A DNA stretch of 64,000 bases from Hahella sp. KA22 (lineage in GTDB: Bacteria > Pseudomonadota > Gammaproteobacteria > Pseudomonadales > Oleiphilaceae): NCBI RefSeq assembly GCF_004135205.1, contig NZ_CP035490.1:4879644-4943643 (forward strand). The letters run 5' to 3'. Position 1 is the first letter of the stretch; each line of letters starts with the position of its first letter. The translations under genes were made by a program, and so were the position numbers. The notes beneath the pieces were generated by a model. The model saw nothing but the letters and a program-made list of their open reading frames with translations, was not told the origin of the DNA and ran no database searches. Shown one piece after another: positions 50,223 through 59,846 of the stretch.

Positions 50223-51104
50223 TTAAGACTGATACTTTTGCGTCAGTTCCTGAAGCTGCTGCGCCTGCGCGTCGGTCACCGTACCCAGCCAATAACGGAA
50301 GCCGCTATAACTCAGCAACAGCGCCGCCGCCATAATGGACGCGACAACCCACAGCGGCACGTATTCCGAAATACGCTTTTTCGCAGGAGTAGAGCCACGC
50401 CAGCGAGGAGACAGGTCTCCGTCGAACTCGCCGCGCTGCATCTGAATAGTGCGCACCAAGTTATCGCGAATGGTCTCCAGATAATCCCTGCCACGGGGAT
50501 CCAGCTTATATTTCCCTTCAAAGCCAAGGCTCAGGCACACGTATATCAGTTCAATGAGGTCGATATACTTGGCTGGGGTCGCCAGGATCTTGTCCAATAT
50601 CAGGAATACTTTCTCACCGCCCACGTTCTCGCGATGGAACGTACTGAGAAGCGTCGCTCGCGACCAGCCGACTTCCGCTCCCCAAGGGGTATTCATAATC
50701 GCCTCGTCCAGTGCGGAGCACAAAACATAGCGAGCCGATAGCACCACATCAGAGGCGACGCCCTTCGACTGCGCTTCCGACTCAAATCGGCGAATCTGCT
50801 GAATAACCTGCTGGCGCAATTGATTGGGGTTTTGCACCTGAACGGTCTGACGCAACTCTCCCAATAACGCTATCAGCTCCGAAGCGCTGGCGGTAAGAGG
50901 GTTCAACCCCTGTTTTACATCCAGACCCTGCCCGCTTTCCATTGCGCCGGGAGGAGGCGCTGGCGCCTGATGGGGCGCAAAAGCAGTCGGCGGAGGCTGT
51001 GTTGACAGTCCGCCAGAAGAGCGCCCTCCAGGTGTGGGTACAATGACTGTACGATCACCGCCGCCGGCGCCACCGAAAAATGTTTTATCAGAATCGTTGC
51101 TCAT
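50223..51104 (-). CDS. tssL: T6SS membrane protein TssL (DotU/ImpK)
   Basis: The 293-residue protein has a disordered Pro/Gly-rich N-terminus (about 1-65), then the DotU domain: ASELIALLGELRQTVQVQNPNQLRQQVIQQIRRFE, ARYVLCSALDEAIMNTPWGAEVGWSRATLLSTFHRENVGGEKVFLILDK, YIDLIELIYVCLSLGFEGKYKLDPRG. A single C-terminal membrane helix (VASIMAAALLLSYSGFRYWL, about 255-275) follows. Tail anchoring with a cytoplasmic DotU domain is standard for TssL. No C-terminal peptidoglycan-binding OmpA domain is present, so anchoring to the wall must come from another protein. Confidence 0.95.
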   Translation of the reverse strand: MSNDSDKTFFGGAGGGDRTVIVPTPGGRSSGGLSTQPPPTAFAPHQAPAPPPGAMESGQGLDVKQGLNPLTASASELIALLGELRQTVQVQNPNQLRQQVIQQIRRFESEAQSKGVASDVVLSARYVLCSALDEAIMNTPWGAEVGWSRATLLSTFHRENVGGEKVFLILDKILATPAKYIDLIELIYVCLSLGFEGKYKLDPRGRDYLETIRDNLVRTIQMQRGEFDGDLSPRWRGSTPAKKRISEYVPLWVVASIMAAALLLSYSGFRYWLGTVTDAQAQQLQELTQKYQS

Positions 51105-51210
51105 GACTTCTAATCTCGCTCAAAGCCGTCCATTCGCTTCATATTAAAACGCCGCGTCTCGCAATGAAACGCGGCGAGGGCTAAACGCCTCTCCTCGAAG
51201 CAAAAAACGA

Positions 51211-52548
51211 TTAATCCCTGATTGCCCAAAACTCCATTTCCAAACCAGGGAAATCCGCACCGATATGCACGGCAAAGCCGCTGGATTGCGCCAAGGCTCG
51301 CCAGTAATCGCTATTGCGGTCCAACTGGAAGTAGGTGAAACCGGTATGGAATGGAATTTGTCTCGGCGCCACTGGCAAGGCTTGCAGCCCGATGCCTGGC
51401 AACGCCGCATTGATCAAGTCGCGAATACGTTCGACCGGCGCAATTTTCACCTGGCTTGGGAAGCGGCTGCGGATCTGGTCCGACTTCATCTGCGCCTTGA
51501 CCGCCAGAATATAAGTCGCCTTCTCCACCAAAGACCGGTCAGTAATCGGAGACACATAAATACCATAGCGACGCTCAACCAGATCCAGGGACACTGCTGA
51601 GGTTTCACTCACGGTGTTCATGTACTGGTTCAGAATCTGCATCAGCTGCGGGATGGATTTTTCCAACTCGTCATGATGATACGCAGGCATAGTCGCGGGA
51701 GGTCTGCGCTGAACACTGGTGAACGTCGACAGTTCACCGGCTATTTGCATTAGCTCGCCGAAAACATCCACAGGATGTAAAGGGCGAATTTGCGCCAAGT
51801 GCAACAACCAAGGTTCAACCCGGTTAATCATCTGCAGCATCAGAAAGTCCGCAATTTCGGAAGTGCCCTGTCTGCCACTGTCTCGCAATCGCCCAGCCAA
51901 TGCTTCCGCGCGTAAATTCAAGCTGCCCGCCACTTCCTGCAACAGGTTGGCCAGGCGTGGATGCGCTCTGACGTCCAGCATAGGAGGAATAAACTGAGTG
52001 TCGAGAACGATTTCTCCATCGTCCCGTTTATCCTGTATCCGTGCGATAGGCAGCACAGCGTAGCCACTGCGATCCTCTCTTTCCAACAGGATACGAAAAC
52101 GCAGTTGTCCAATCTGAATTTTGGTACTGTCGCTATGCTCGGATGTGGAATCGAAGGTTTCCAGCTCACGGGCGTTAAATCGCACCAGTGTCTGATTGTC
52201 TTCTTCCAGATGCGTGTCAGGCGAACCTGGACGCTTAACAGGAATACCCAGATAAACGGTTTGATTCTGGAGACCTTTCTCGGGCTCCAGAATATCAAGC
52301 TCAGAATCTATGTCTGGAACGTTGAACGGCGTTCCATCGGGGAAAATACCCCGGCAGCGATTGATGGAGAACTTTCCAAGTTTCAACACTTGGCTGTCTA
52401 TCTCCAGATCGTAAAATCCCCAGAAAAATGCCTTTAGAGGCTTGCAGCGGGCTTCCAACAACGATTCATGGTAACGATCCTGCTGCTGGAAGTGCTGAGG
52501 ACGAAGGAACATGCCCTCCGTCCATACGACGCGGTTTTCAAATGACAT
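51211..52548 (-). CDS. tssK: T6SS baseplate-to-membrane linker TssK (ImpJ)
   Basis: The 445-residue protein shows the family hallmarks. These are NRVVWTEGMFLRPQHFQQQDRYHESLLEARCKPLKAFFWGFYDLEID at the start, then RGIFPDGTPFNVPD, VYLGIPVKR, PRQIPFHTGFTYFQLDRNSDYWRALAQSSGFAVHIGADFPGLEMEFWAI at the end. TssK forms trimers that connect the TssEFG wedges to the TssL/TssM complex. Its partners TssEFG are encoded 43 kb away at 1749-5154. It follows tssJ by 14 bp. Confidence 0.96.
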   Translation of the reverse strand: MSFENRVVWTEGMFLRPQHFQQQDRYHESLLEARCKPLKAFFWGFYDLEIDSQVLKLGKFSINRCRGIFPDGTPFNVPDIDSELDILEPEKGLQNQTVYLGIPVKRPGSPDTHLEEDNQTLVRFNARELETFDSTSEHSDSTKIQIGQLRFRILLEREDRSGYAVLPIARIQDKRDDGEIVLDTQFIPPMLDVRAHPRLANLLQEVAGSLNLRAEALAGRLRDSGRQGTSEIADFLMLQMINRVEPWLLHLAQIRPLHPVDVFGELMQIAGELSTFTSVQRRPPATMPAYHHDELEKSIPQLMQILNQYMNTVSETSAVSLDLVERRYGIYVSPITDRSLVEKATYILAVKAQMKSDQIRSRFPSQVKIAPVERIRDLINAALPGIGLQALPVAPRQIPFHTGFTYFQLDRNSDYWRALAQSSGFAVHIGADFPGLEMEFWAIRD

Positions 52549-52562
52549 CGAATAGCCCCGGA

Positions 52563-53042
52563 TTAATCCTTGATGCGCATGCCAAGGCGGTCAACGAACA
52601 GATCCAGTTTGTTGCCGGTGTTCTGATCGATCTGGAAGACCACTTTGGTGGAAGCGTCGTCGTAACGGATATATTCCGCCATGACGCCGATATAATGAGT
52701 GCGCTTATCGAAGGTGAAGGTCTCTTCTCTCAGCTCGCCCGGGGTCAATTCTTTCAATTTATAAGTCTTCACCAGATCGCGGCCCAATACTTCTTTTGCG
52801 CTCTGGAACAGGGCGATGAATTCTTCCTGATCGAACTGACGATCATTTTCCAGCTCGAATATATTCAGAATGACGGGAGAAGCTCGACCGTCTTCGTTCG
52901 GATTGACGTCGTTGGCGCCGTGAATCCTCAAAGTGACGGTGGTTTCCCGCCCGGTCCATTTGCCTACAGTCGTACACCCGGCCACCGTCAAGGCCAAGAG
53001 CAACAACATAGCCCAATTTCTGAAAGAAGCCTGGCATCTCAT
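52563..53042 (-). CDS. tssJ: T6SS outer-membrane lipoprotein TssJ (VasD)
   Basis: From the ATG at 53042 (GGAGG about 10 bp upstream) the protein has 159 residues with a lipoprotein signal ending in VAGC (MLLLLALTVAGC). The transthyretin-like TssJ domain has VTLRIHGANDVNPNEDGRASPVILNIFELENDRQFDQEEFIALFQ, then LAPGELREETFTFDKRTHYIGVMAEYIRYDDASTKVVFQID. TssJ anchors the membrane complex in the outer membrane by binding TssM. The longer frame upstream would bury the signal peptide and was not used. Confidence 0.94.
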   Translation of the reverse strand: MRCQASFRNWAMLLLLALTVAGCTTVGKWTGRETTVTLRIHGANDVNPNEDGRASPVILNIFELENDRQFDQEEFIALFQSAKEVLGRDLVKTYKLKELTPGELREETFTFDKRTHYIGVMAEYIRYDDASTKVVFQIDQNTGNKLDLFVDRLGMRIKD

Positions 53043-53268
53043 GAACAAAAGTCCTCCATATTTATAGATTCGCGCCATCTAAACTATGCAATCAGCCTGA
53101 GCGTACAATCAAATACGCCCAAGCAAATCTTATAAATTATAATGCTTTACAGGACAATTTCTGTCGTCCCGCAACTGCTTCCCTTGAATATGAGAAAAAA
53201 TGCAGCCAATCGCCGCACTTTTAACAAGGGGGTTTCTAGGTACAGTAATCAATTTTAAAGTGCAAGCG

Positions 53269-55155
53269 TCATTTCTGACGGTTTGCCTTCAACTCATTGA
53301 AACTGCGTTCATAACTTTCCGCAAAGGTCTCGCCGAACAGACGCTTGAATGTCTTTTCCGCGTCTTCGTTCATTTCTTCGAAGAAATCCTTGTACCCTTC
53401 CCAGTTTTTACCGGCGCCGCCAAACAGCGACTTACCGCGCTGCTTTTCAAACCGACGCTCCAGCTTTTCGGGGTTAAACTGACTCATAAGATAGTCGTAA
53501 GCCGCACGAATGCCATTAAAGAGCGCTAACTGGTGGTCAGAAATATCGGCAAAGGCCTCTTTTGTCGCTTCCATGGGCGACATGTAGGCGCGTCCGGACT
53601 TCGTAAACAGGTTGTCCAATGCGTCTTCCGCCGACACCGAGAATTTCAACGGGTTGTTCTCAGCCGCCTGAATCATGGTGAGATTCATACGAAACTCGTT
53701 TTTGATAGTCTGACGGGCTCTCAGCGCCTTCATCAGTCCATCAACCGTTTCCCTCACCATATCAGCGATAACTGGCGTCAGATTAGCTTGCTGTTCCGCG
53801 GTTAAGCGCACCAGCCCCAGGGCCTGCGCCAATCCAGCAGCCTGCTCAGGAGAAACCTGAATCGGCGGCGCGGAAACGGATGGACGCTCAGGCTCACGAG
53901 GCGTATCTATAACAGATTGTTTTACAGGCGGAGCCTCTCGTTTGACCGGGCGCTGTTCGACCTGGCGTCTGGGCGGCACAACCTTCCCCGGTGCTTGCGC
54001 ACCCGTGTTTGCAATCGGCAAATCAGGCTCGGGTTTCGGTTCGACCGGCTTTTCAATGGGCTTAGGTTCAGCAACCGGGGCCACGTCATTGAGTATGTCT
54101 GCGAGCGAGCCGCTATCACCAGAAGGTTCCTTGATGGAAGGCTCAGCTGGGGGAGGCTGTTGCCCCCACAAAGAGGACTCCGATGGTGAGGTGGACTCCA
54201 ATGGATCTGACTTGCTCATCCCCGCCCCGGTCAAATCCTGTATTGGCTCAATCTCTTTAGGAAGCTGTTGCGGCTGATTCAATCCCAACTGTTCGGGGTG
54301 TGTGTTCACGATATCCAGCAATGAATCCGGGTTAGACTTGGGCGGAGGTTCTCTACGCGGCTTCGGCCTGGATTCAACGGGAGGCGGTGGCGTCTTGGGC
54401 GTAGCCGGGGGTTCCGGCTTGCGTGGCTGAATAAGAGATTTATCCCAGTCTTCAGGGATCACATTGGGAATAACCATGCGACCACTCTCAGCAGAGCCGC
54501 CGCCGAGCCCAAAAGAATCGCCCATTAAATTGTCTGCGGGAGGCTCGTCTCCCGACACGCCCAACCCTAGGCCTTCATCATACAAAGAAGATTTTTGTGA
54601 TCCGCCAATGGCGACCAATGGATCTACAGAAGAGTCGCCGCCAGTCAACCCCGTGTCGCCGCCAATAAGCTCGCCTTTAAATGCGCCCACGGAAGGTTTG
54701 GGCTCCGGCTCCGAACCAACGCCAGTCAGCCATTTATCCAAATCGTCCAAGCCAGGGGAAGCCGCGGCGCCTGCGCCGCCTGGAATATCATCAATGTCGG
54801 ATGTGATGGACGTTGATTCGCCGTCATCCTGCGGCTTATCCCCTTCCACCAATAATACGAACGGTCCGAGCAAAATCTGGTCGCCCTGGTTGATAGGGGT
54901 TGGCTGCCCTTTTACCAAAGCCTGGCTCAGGTTGTTAAGAAAGGTGCCGTTGGTGCTTTGATCAACAATTTCAAAGCCTGATCCGTTAAATTGAATCTTC
55001 GCGTGAACGGATGATACGTAACGGTTGGGGTCCGGCAACACCCAGGTATTCGAATTCGCGCGACCTATCGTCGCCCCTTCTTCTTCAACAGTTACGACTT
55101 TGCCCGCCATCTCGCTCTCAGGCGGACATTGAACGACTCTAAGCTTTACCTGCAT
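53269..55155 (-). CDS. tagH: T6SS FHA-domain protein (TagH/Fha1)
   Basis: From the ATG at 55155 (the longer frame opens with TTG) the protein has 628 residues. An N-terminal FHA domain (about 1-100) has ATIGRANSNTWVLPDPNRYVSSVHAKIQFNGSGFEIVDQSTNGTFLNN, with the GR, SxxH and NG residues needed for phosphothreonine binding. A long Pro/Glu/Ser-rich disordered linker (about 105-425) follows. A C-terminal T6SS-specific domain (about 430-628) has LTAEQQANLTPVIADMVRETVDGLMKALRAR and the terminal FERRFEKQRGKSLFGGAGKNWEGYKDFFEEMNEDAEKTFKRLFGETFAESYE, matching the TIGR03354 type. It is probably the phospho-target in the PpkA/PppA pathway. It heads the - strand T6SS block. Confidence 0.93.
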   Translation of the reverse strand: MQVKLRVVQCPPESEMAGKVVTVEEEGATIGRANSNTWVLPDPNRYVSSVHAKIQFNGSGFEIVDQSTNGTFLNNLSQALVKGQPTPINQGDQILLGPFVLLVEGDKPQDDGESTSITSDIDDIPGGAGAAASPGLDDLDKWLTGVGSEPEPKPSVGAFKGELIGGDTGLTGGDSSVDPLVAIGGSQKSSLYDEGLGLGVSGDEPPADNLMGDSFGLGGGSAESGRMVIPNVIPEDWDKSLIQPRKPEPPATPKTPPPPVESRPKPRREPPPKSNPDSLLDIVNTHPEQLGLNQPQQLPKEIEPIQDLTGAGMSKSDPLESTSPSESSLWGQQPPPAEPSIKEPSGDSGSLADILNDVAPVAEPKPIEKPVEPKPEPDLPIANTGAQAPGKVVPPRRQVEQRPVKREAPPVKQSVIDTPREPERPSVSAPPIQVSPEQAAGLAQALGLVRLTAEQQANLTPVIADMVRETVDGLMKALRARQTIKNEFRMNLTMIQAAENNPLKFSVSAEDALDNLFTKSGRAYMSPMEATKEAFADISDHQLALFNGIRAAYDYLMSQFNPEKLERRFEKQRGKSLFGGAGKNWEGYKDFFEEMNEDAEKTFKRLFGETFAESYERSFNELKANRQK

Positions 55156-55617
55156 GGTGATTTTCAAGTCCGAAGGAAATATCCAGTTAGATTAACTAAT
55201 TATGCTTACCAGTTAAAGCGATGCATATACTCACAATGGCTTTCCGGGTTTGCGTCCCTGACTATATACGACGACACTGCAATGGGCCGCCGACTGCCCC
55301 TAGGATAATCCTTTAGGGTTAGACAGCAACAGAATAAAACCCAAAACAACAAAAATAGACCATAAAGCCTATACTTATCGACCCGTACGCCTATATTTCA
55401 TAGGCCTAAAATAGGGTTGCTAAAATTAACGCCAAATGAATAATCTGCAATCTATGTTAGAAGCGTCATTATTTGGCATAACAGCTTCATTATTCGGCTG
55501 TTGCTATATTAAAAGTTATTAAGATTATTGGACGGCGTCGAATGTCGGAGACGCTTTCTCTTCCGACGTATAGCAGGCCTGCTCCTGCTGAAAAGACAGG
55601 CGATTAAGGAACATTAA
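55156..55617. promoter_or_regulatory. AT-rich divergent promoter region between tagH and the receiver genes
   Basis: This 462-bp region has no credible gene. It must hold the promoter of the - strand T6SS block and of the receiver gene at 55618. Short symmetries such as AGCAGGCCTGCT (55571-55582) and the CCTAGGATAATCCTTTAGG segment are present. No recognised operator could be assigned. AAGGA precedes the receiver ATG. Confidence 0.45.
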
Positions 55618-56376
55618 ATGGCTCAGAAAACCGCTCTCATCGTTGACGACTCAGCGACAGCTCGAATTATGCTGGCCAAGGTCCTTAACAGCATGGACGT
55701 TAAAACCCGTCAGGCCAGCTCAGGTGAAGAAGCCCTGAAACTGGTTCCCGCAGAACGCCCGGACCTGATCTTTCTCGATCATCTTATGCCGGGCATGGAT
55801 GGTTTCCAGACACTTAAAGCGTTAAAGCAAAATCCGGAAACCAACCAGATTCCCGTCATTATGTATACCTCCCAGAACGCCATGAAATATCAGGAAGAAG
55901 CCAAGGCCCTTGGCGCGGCGGGAGTTATCACCAAACAGGTTGACCGCGAACGTTTATATCTGCTCGTCGAACATGTTTATATGCAGCAGGAACTGGCTCG
56001 CACCGAAACAAGCGTCAACACTGTGGCGGAGGCGATCGGCCAGACGCCTATGACCACAGAGCAGCACGCCACGCCACGCAAAGTCGTCCCGTTGCGCCCA
56101 GGCCAGCAGAAAATGGAAGATCACGTGGAGCAGCGCATCGCATCTCTACGCAGCGAGCTGGAAACGCAGCAAAACGAGCGCTACTGGAAACCACTGGAAG
56201 AACTGAAAAAACAGAATGGCCGTCTGCGCATTGCGCTATGGGCGATGATCGTCGTATTCATCCTGACAGGGCTGAAGTTGAACTCTCTGGATTCCGCCTT
56301 CGAAGCCATGCAAAAAGAGGTGAATTCCGCCAGACAGGTTCTGAACGAGCTGATCGCCATCATGGAAGAAACCTGA
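55618..56376 (+). CDS. Response regulator with coiled coil and membrane anchor
   Basis: The 252-residue protein has an N-terminal receiver (LIVDDSATARIMLAKVL, phospho-acceptor Asp54 in LIFLDHLMPGMDG, Lys in GVITKQVDRE). A linker (about 125-160) is followed by a predicted coiled coil (VEQRIASLRSELETQQNERYWKPLEELKKQNGR) and a membrane helix (IALWAMIVVFILTGLKL, about 205-222). A second short coiled coil ends the chain (LDSAFEAMQKEVNSARQVLNELIAIME). A receiver attached to the membrane by a coiled coil is unusual. It lies divergently from the T6SS FHA gene and ahead of two further signalling genes. Confidence 0.85.
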   Translation: MAQKTALIVDDSATARIMLAKVLNSMDVKTRQASSGEEALKLVPAERPDLIFLDHLMPGMDGFQTLKALKQNPETNQIPVIMYTSQNAMKYQEEAKALGAAGVITKQVDRERLYLLVEHVYMQQELARTETSVNTVAEAIGQTPMTTEQHATPRKVVPLRPGQQKMEDHVEQRIASLRSELETQQNERYWKPLEELKKQNGRLRIALWAMIVVFILTGLKLNSLDSAFEAMQKEVNSARQVLNELIAIMEET

Positions 56377-56420
56377 TCACGAAAAGAGTCAGTAACAGAA
56401 TCTGTAGCAACCTTGAACTA

Positions 56421-56442
56421 GAGGGCGCTTGTGCGCTCTCTT
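56421..56442 (+). terminator. Terminator-like hairpin after the membrane receiver gene
   Basis: GAGGGCGC (56421-56428) pairs with GCGCTCTC (56433-56440), with one G-U pair and loop TTGT, followed by TTAATAT. The T run is short, so termination may be partial. The remaining stretch to 56712 holds no gene and probably contains the promoter of the receiver-TPR gene. Confidence 0.55.
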
Positions 56443-56712
56443 AATATCTCCCCCTCCTTCCCTAATCTCGCCCATCATTGCAACTCTTGCCAAGCGCACC
56501 AACGTCAGGGCCTTATCGCGCAAGTCTCTACCCTCGTTTCAGGCAAGAAAATAAATATCCGTTACACTTACTTAAAGTAATTCTTTAGAAAGAGAGCATT
56601 ACACCAATTGTTTTTCTGGGCTTTCATCAAAGATGTCTGCTGCGCAGTGCGCCTGCTTAAATACGGAAAACCCAAGTTCATCTCAGTGAGCCAATAGCCG
56701 GGAAATAGCGCA

Positions 56713-58338
56713 ATGCTGTTCAAGACTTATCAAAAGAAAAAGTTTCTGCTGGTTGATGATTTTGACAATTTCATCTTCTCACTCAAACAAATGCTGCGCC
56801 GACTTGGCGCGGAGGATATCGACAGCGCCCGCAACGGCGAAGATGCGGTGCAGCTGTTTTTACGCAAGCATTATGATGTGGTGTTCTGTGACTACAACAT
56901 GGGGGAGCACAAGAACGGACAACAAGTGCTGGAAGAGTTGCGCTTCCGTAAGCTGCTGAAAAATACAGATATCTTCTTGCTGGTCAGCGCTGAAGCCGCC
57001 AAAGACATGGTATTTGGCGCACTGGAGTGCCAGCCTGACGGCTACATCACCAAGCCCATCACTCAGTCCATACTGCAAAACCGCCTTGATAAGCTAATGG
57101 AGCAAAAGGAGGCCACAGCAGATATCAATCGCGCGATTGATCTGGAGGATTACTCCAAGGCGATTACCCTATGCAATCAACATCTCAAGGCCAACACTAA
57201 ATACCGCTCCTGGACCGTAAAAACCCTGGCGAACCTGTACTATCTCAGTGGCGATCTGGTGCACTCCAAGCAGATTTATGAAGACATCCTGCAAAAACGC
57301 CGCTTGGACTGGGCCCGCCTGGGACTTGGCAAAGTGCTATTGGCGGAAGGCAATGCGCAAGAGGCGGCGGTTAAGTTCGAGGAGTTGATTGAAGAGCAGC
57401 CTCTTTTGGTGGAAGCCTATGACTGGCTGGCCAAAGCGCAGCGTCATATCGGCCACGGCAAAAAAGCCCAAGGGACACTGCAGCAAGCGGTGGAAATTTC
57501 CCCTCGCGCCCTGCTGCGCCAAAAAGAGCTGGCGGAGATCAGTCGCTCGTTGCATGACCTGGAAACCGCCTCCAAAGCGTACCGACAGACCAACAAGTTG
57601 AGCGAGTATTCCTGCCACGAATCACCAGATTTGTATTTGGATTTCACCCGCTGCCTGTCTGACCTGTCGGAGGGCGACACCTCATCACAAGGCCAAAAAC
57701 TGGCCTCGGAAGCCAACGCAGCGCTAGAACGCATCCGCAGAAAGTATAAAGACGATCCAGCGACACAACTGAAAAGCCATATGGTTGAGGCCAGGGTCTG
57801 GTCCGGCCAAGGCAAAGCCCAAGAAGGAGCCAAAGCGCTGAAGCAGGCGCAAACCTACTTTGACGAAGCCGCCAAGGACAACCCGGACCTCACTCTGGAA
57901 ATGGCGCAAACGTTATACGCACTAAATCAGGAGAAAGAAGCTGAACAGCTGCTGACCGAGCTTGCCGCCAAGTATCCGGATAATGAGAAGCTACAAGACC
58001 GGATAGAAGAACTGCGCGATGAACCTGTCAGCCTGAAACAACGAATCAAAGCTCGGGAACTCAACAGAAAAGGCATACAGCTATACGAGGAAGGCGCCTT
58101 GTCGGATGGGGTGGCCGTATTCAAGGAAGCGATGGCGATTACACCGGCTCATGTCGGCCTGAATCTAAACCTGCTGCAAACACTGATCAAATCCGCCGCT
58201 CAGTCCAAACTGAATGCGGAGTATCAGGGGCTCGCGCAGCAGTGTCTGAGCCGGCTGCAACGACTGACGCCGCAACACAGACAGTACAAACGCTATCAAC
58301 ACTTGTTGCAGCGATACCAGCAAATTCAACGAGGTTAA
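56713..58338 (+). CDS. Receiver domain-TPR repeat response regulator
   Basis: The 541-residue protein has an N-terminal receiver (FLLVDDFDNFIFSLKQMLRRLG, phospho-acceptor Asp60 in VVFCDYNMGEHKNG, Lys in YITKPITQS). TPR-like helical repeats follow from about 140 to the end (for example TKYRSWTVKTLANLYYLSGDLVHSKQIYEDIL, LARLGLGKVLLAEGNAQEAAVKFEELIEEQP, LLVEAYDWLAKAQRHIGHGKKAQGTLQQAVEISP and a last set after residue 445). It should output through protein-protein contact. The histidine kinase gene starts 6 bp after its stop, so the two form a cognate pair. Confidence 0.88.
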   Translation: MLFKTYQKKKFLLVDDFDNFIFSLKQMLRRLGAEDIDSARNGEDAVQLFLRKHYDVVFCDYNMGEHKNGQQVLEELRFRKLLKNTDIFLLVSAEAAKDMVFGALECQPDGYITKPITQSILQNRLDKLMEQKEATADINRAIDLEDYSKAITLCNQHLKANTKYRSWTVKTLANLYYLSGDLVHSKQIYEDILQKRRLDWARLGLGKVLLAEGNAQEAAVKFEELIEEQPLLVEAYDWLAKAQRHIGHGKKAQGTLQQAVEISPRALLRQKELAEISRSLHDLETASKAYRQTNKLSEYSCHESPDLYLDFTRCLSDLSEGDTSSQGQKLASEANAALERIRRKYKDDPATQLKSHMVEARVWSGQGKAQEGAKALKQAQTYFDEAAKDNPDLTLEMAQTLYALNQEKEAEQLLTELAAKYPDNEKLQDRIEELRDEPVSLKQRIKARELNRKGIQLYEEGALSDGVAVFKEAMAITPAHVGLNLNLLQTLIKSAAQSKLNAEYQGLAQQCLSRLQRLTPQHRQYKRYQHLLQRYQQIQRG

Positions 58339-58344
58339 AGCACC

Positions 58345-59034
58345 GTGACACAGAAAAACAAACTGGACTTCAGCTTTATCATGGCGGCCAGCGTGCACGA
58401 TATGAAGAACTCTCTGAGCATGTTGCTGCACTCGCTGGACGAAGTGAATCACGAAATCGCGGAGCTGGATCTGCCCATTGCTCAACGCATGGCGACGTTG
58501 CAATATGAAGCTGCGCGGGTGAACAACGACCTGGTGCAGCTACTCAGCCTTTACAAGCTGGATGCAGACATGCTGACCGCAGACATCGATGAACACTTCG
58601 TACTGGATTTTCTGGAAGAGCAAGTCGCGCGCTACCATCCTCTTTTCGCCGCTCGCAACATGCGTTGCGAGGTAGACTGCGACGAGAGATTAACGGGGTA
58701 TTTTGATAACGACCTGGTGTCCGGCGTAGTGAACAACATTCTCGCCAACGCGATTCGTTACAGCCGCAGCCAGATCAGGGTGTCAGCCAGAACCGAAGAG
58801 GGTGGTCTTTACATCACGATCGAAGATGATGGCCAGGGATTTCCCGCCAAGATGGTGGAGATTCCAGAGCAGCTATCAACGGAAGTGGATTTCGAGTCAG
58901 GCAGCACCAATCTGGGACTGTATTTCGCCCACCGTATCGCGCAGCTGCACATGCAAAAAGGAAAAACAGGCAGAATTTCACTGCGCAACGGCGGCGCACT
59001 GAATGGCGGCGTCTTTGAAATGTACTTGCCCTGA
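58345..59034 (+). CDS. Short soluble sensor histidine kinase
   Basis: The 229-residue protein (GTG start) has no membrane or sensor domain. It has a dimerisation helix with a probable phospho-acceptor His18 in SVHDMKNSLSMLLHSLDEV, and a HATPase domain with NNILANAIRYSRSQ, ITIEDDGQGFP and STNLGLYFAHRIAQLH. The H box is SxHDMKNxL, typical of HisKA-7 TM-like minimal kinases. It is translated together with the receiver-TPR protein 6 bp upstream. As it lacks a sensor, its input must come from partner proteins, perhaps the T6SS or the membrane receiver. Confidence 0.88.
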   Translation: MTQKNKLDFSFIMAASVHDMKNSLSMLLHSLDEVNHEIAELDLPIAQRMATLQYEAARVNNDLVQLLSLYKLDADMLTADIDEHFVLDFLEEQVARYHPLFAARNMRCEVDCDERLTGYFDNDLVSGVVNNILANAIRYSRSQIRVSARTEEGGLYITIEDDGQGFPAKMVEIPEQLSTEVDFESGSTNLGLYFAHRIAQLHMQKGKTGRISLRNGGALNGGVFEMYLP

Positions 59035-59078
59035 GTCCGTTCGCCCACCGCCGGGGTCACCGGCGGCCCAGCGTAAAC

Positions 59079-59846
59079 TCACAGACAACACTTCTTGAAC
59101 TTTTTACCACTCCCGCAAGGGCAAGGATCATTACGACCGACTTTGGGCTCTTCCCGCACCAGCGGATCATGGTGCTGAAAGTAAACAGACAGGCCCCGCC
59201 CCGCTTTGGCGTATCGCATGAGATACCCATTCAGATCTTCATGTGCGCCACGCAACTCCTCGCGAAAATCATCCTGCTGAGAGGCGCCTTCACGCTCCAG
59301 AATCTCCAGTGCTGCGTCCACATCCTGAAAGACTTTCAGAATCGAAATGGTGTCATCCAGATCCCGTGACATTTTCTCGTAGCCGCCAGGATCGCGTTGC
59401 GCCAGCATCCCCAAAGCGCGCACCCAATTTGGCGCCAGCCACTCATCCGCCAGGATAACGCCCTCGCACCAGTTTTCGAAACTGCGGCGCTCCTCGGTGT
59501 CCCAGCTGAACAGGCAGTCTGATGGCAGTGTCGGTGCGCCAATTTCTATTTGTCCGCGAACTTCCTGATACAGCGCTTTCATGTCCTCGATCACTGTCGA
59601 GTCACTTTGGCGCAGCTCTTCCTGATAGCATTCTCCCAATGCGACGGGGAGCCAGTCTTGCTCGTCTATTTCAACGGGGCAACAGGCTAATCCGAACAAA
59701 AAACCGTGACATTGATTGTAATTAAGCAAGTCCTCACAGCGTTCGGCGTCACACAAGAATGCGCGCAGGTCAATAAATCGCGGATCAGATTCATAGCCCG
59801 AAGCGACTTGTCCCCTCGGGTATACGGAAGGAAATTCAACTCCCAT
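59079..59846 (-). CDS. UPF0149/YecA-like protein with C-terminal SEC-C zinc motif
   Basis: From the ATG at 59846 (AAGGA 9 bp upstream; preferred to the upstream ATG at 59879, which has no ribosome-binding site) the protein has 255 residues. The N-terminal UPF0149 helical domain (about 15-180) contains [34 protein letters not shown] and [19 protein letters not shown]. The C-terminus is a SEC-C motif, [20 protein letters not shown], with the CxC-x8-CC pattern that binds zinc and occurs in SecA and YecA. Function unknown; ribosome or SecA contacts have been proposed for relatives. It is convergent with the kinase gene. Confidence 0.88.
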   Translation of the reverse strand: MGVEFPSVYPRGQVASGYESDPRFIDLRAFLCDAERCEDLLNYNQCHGFLFGLACCPVEIDEQDWLPVALGECYQEELRQSDSTVIEDMKALYQEVRGQIEIGAPTLPSDCLFSWDTEERRSFENWCEGVILADEWLAPNWVRALGMLAQRDPGGYEKMSRDLDDTISILKVFQDVDAALEILEREGASQQDDFREELRGAHEDLNGYLMRYAKAGRGLSVYFQHHDPLVREEPKVGRNDPCPCGSGKKFKKCCL

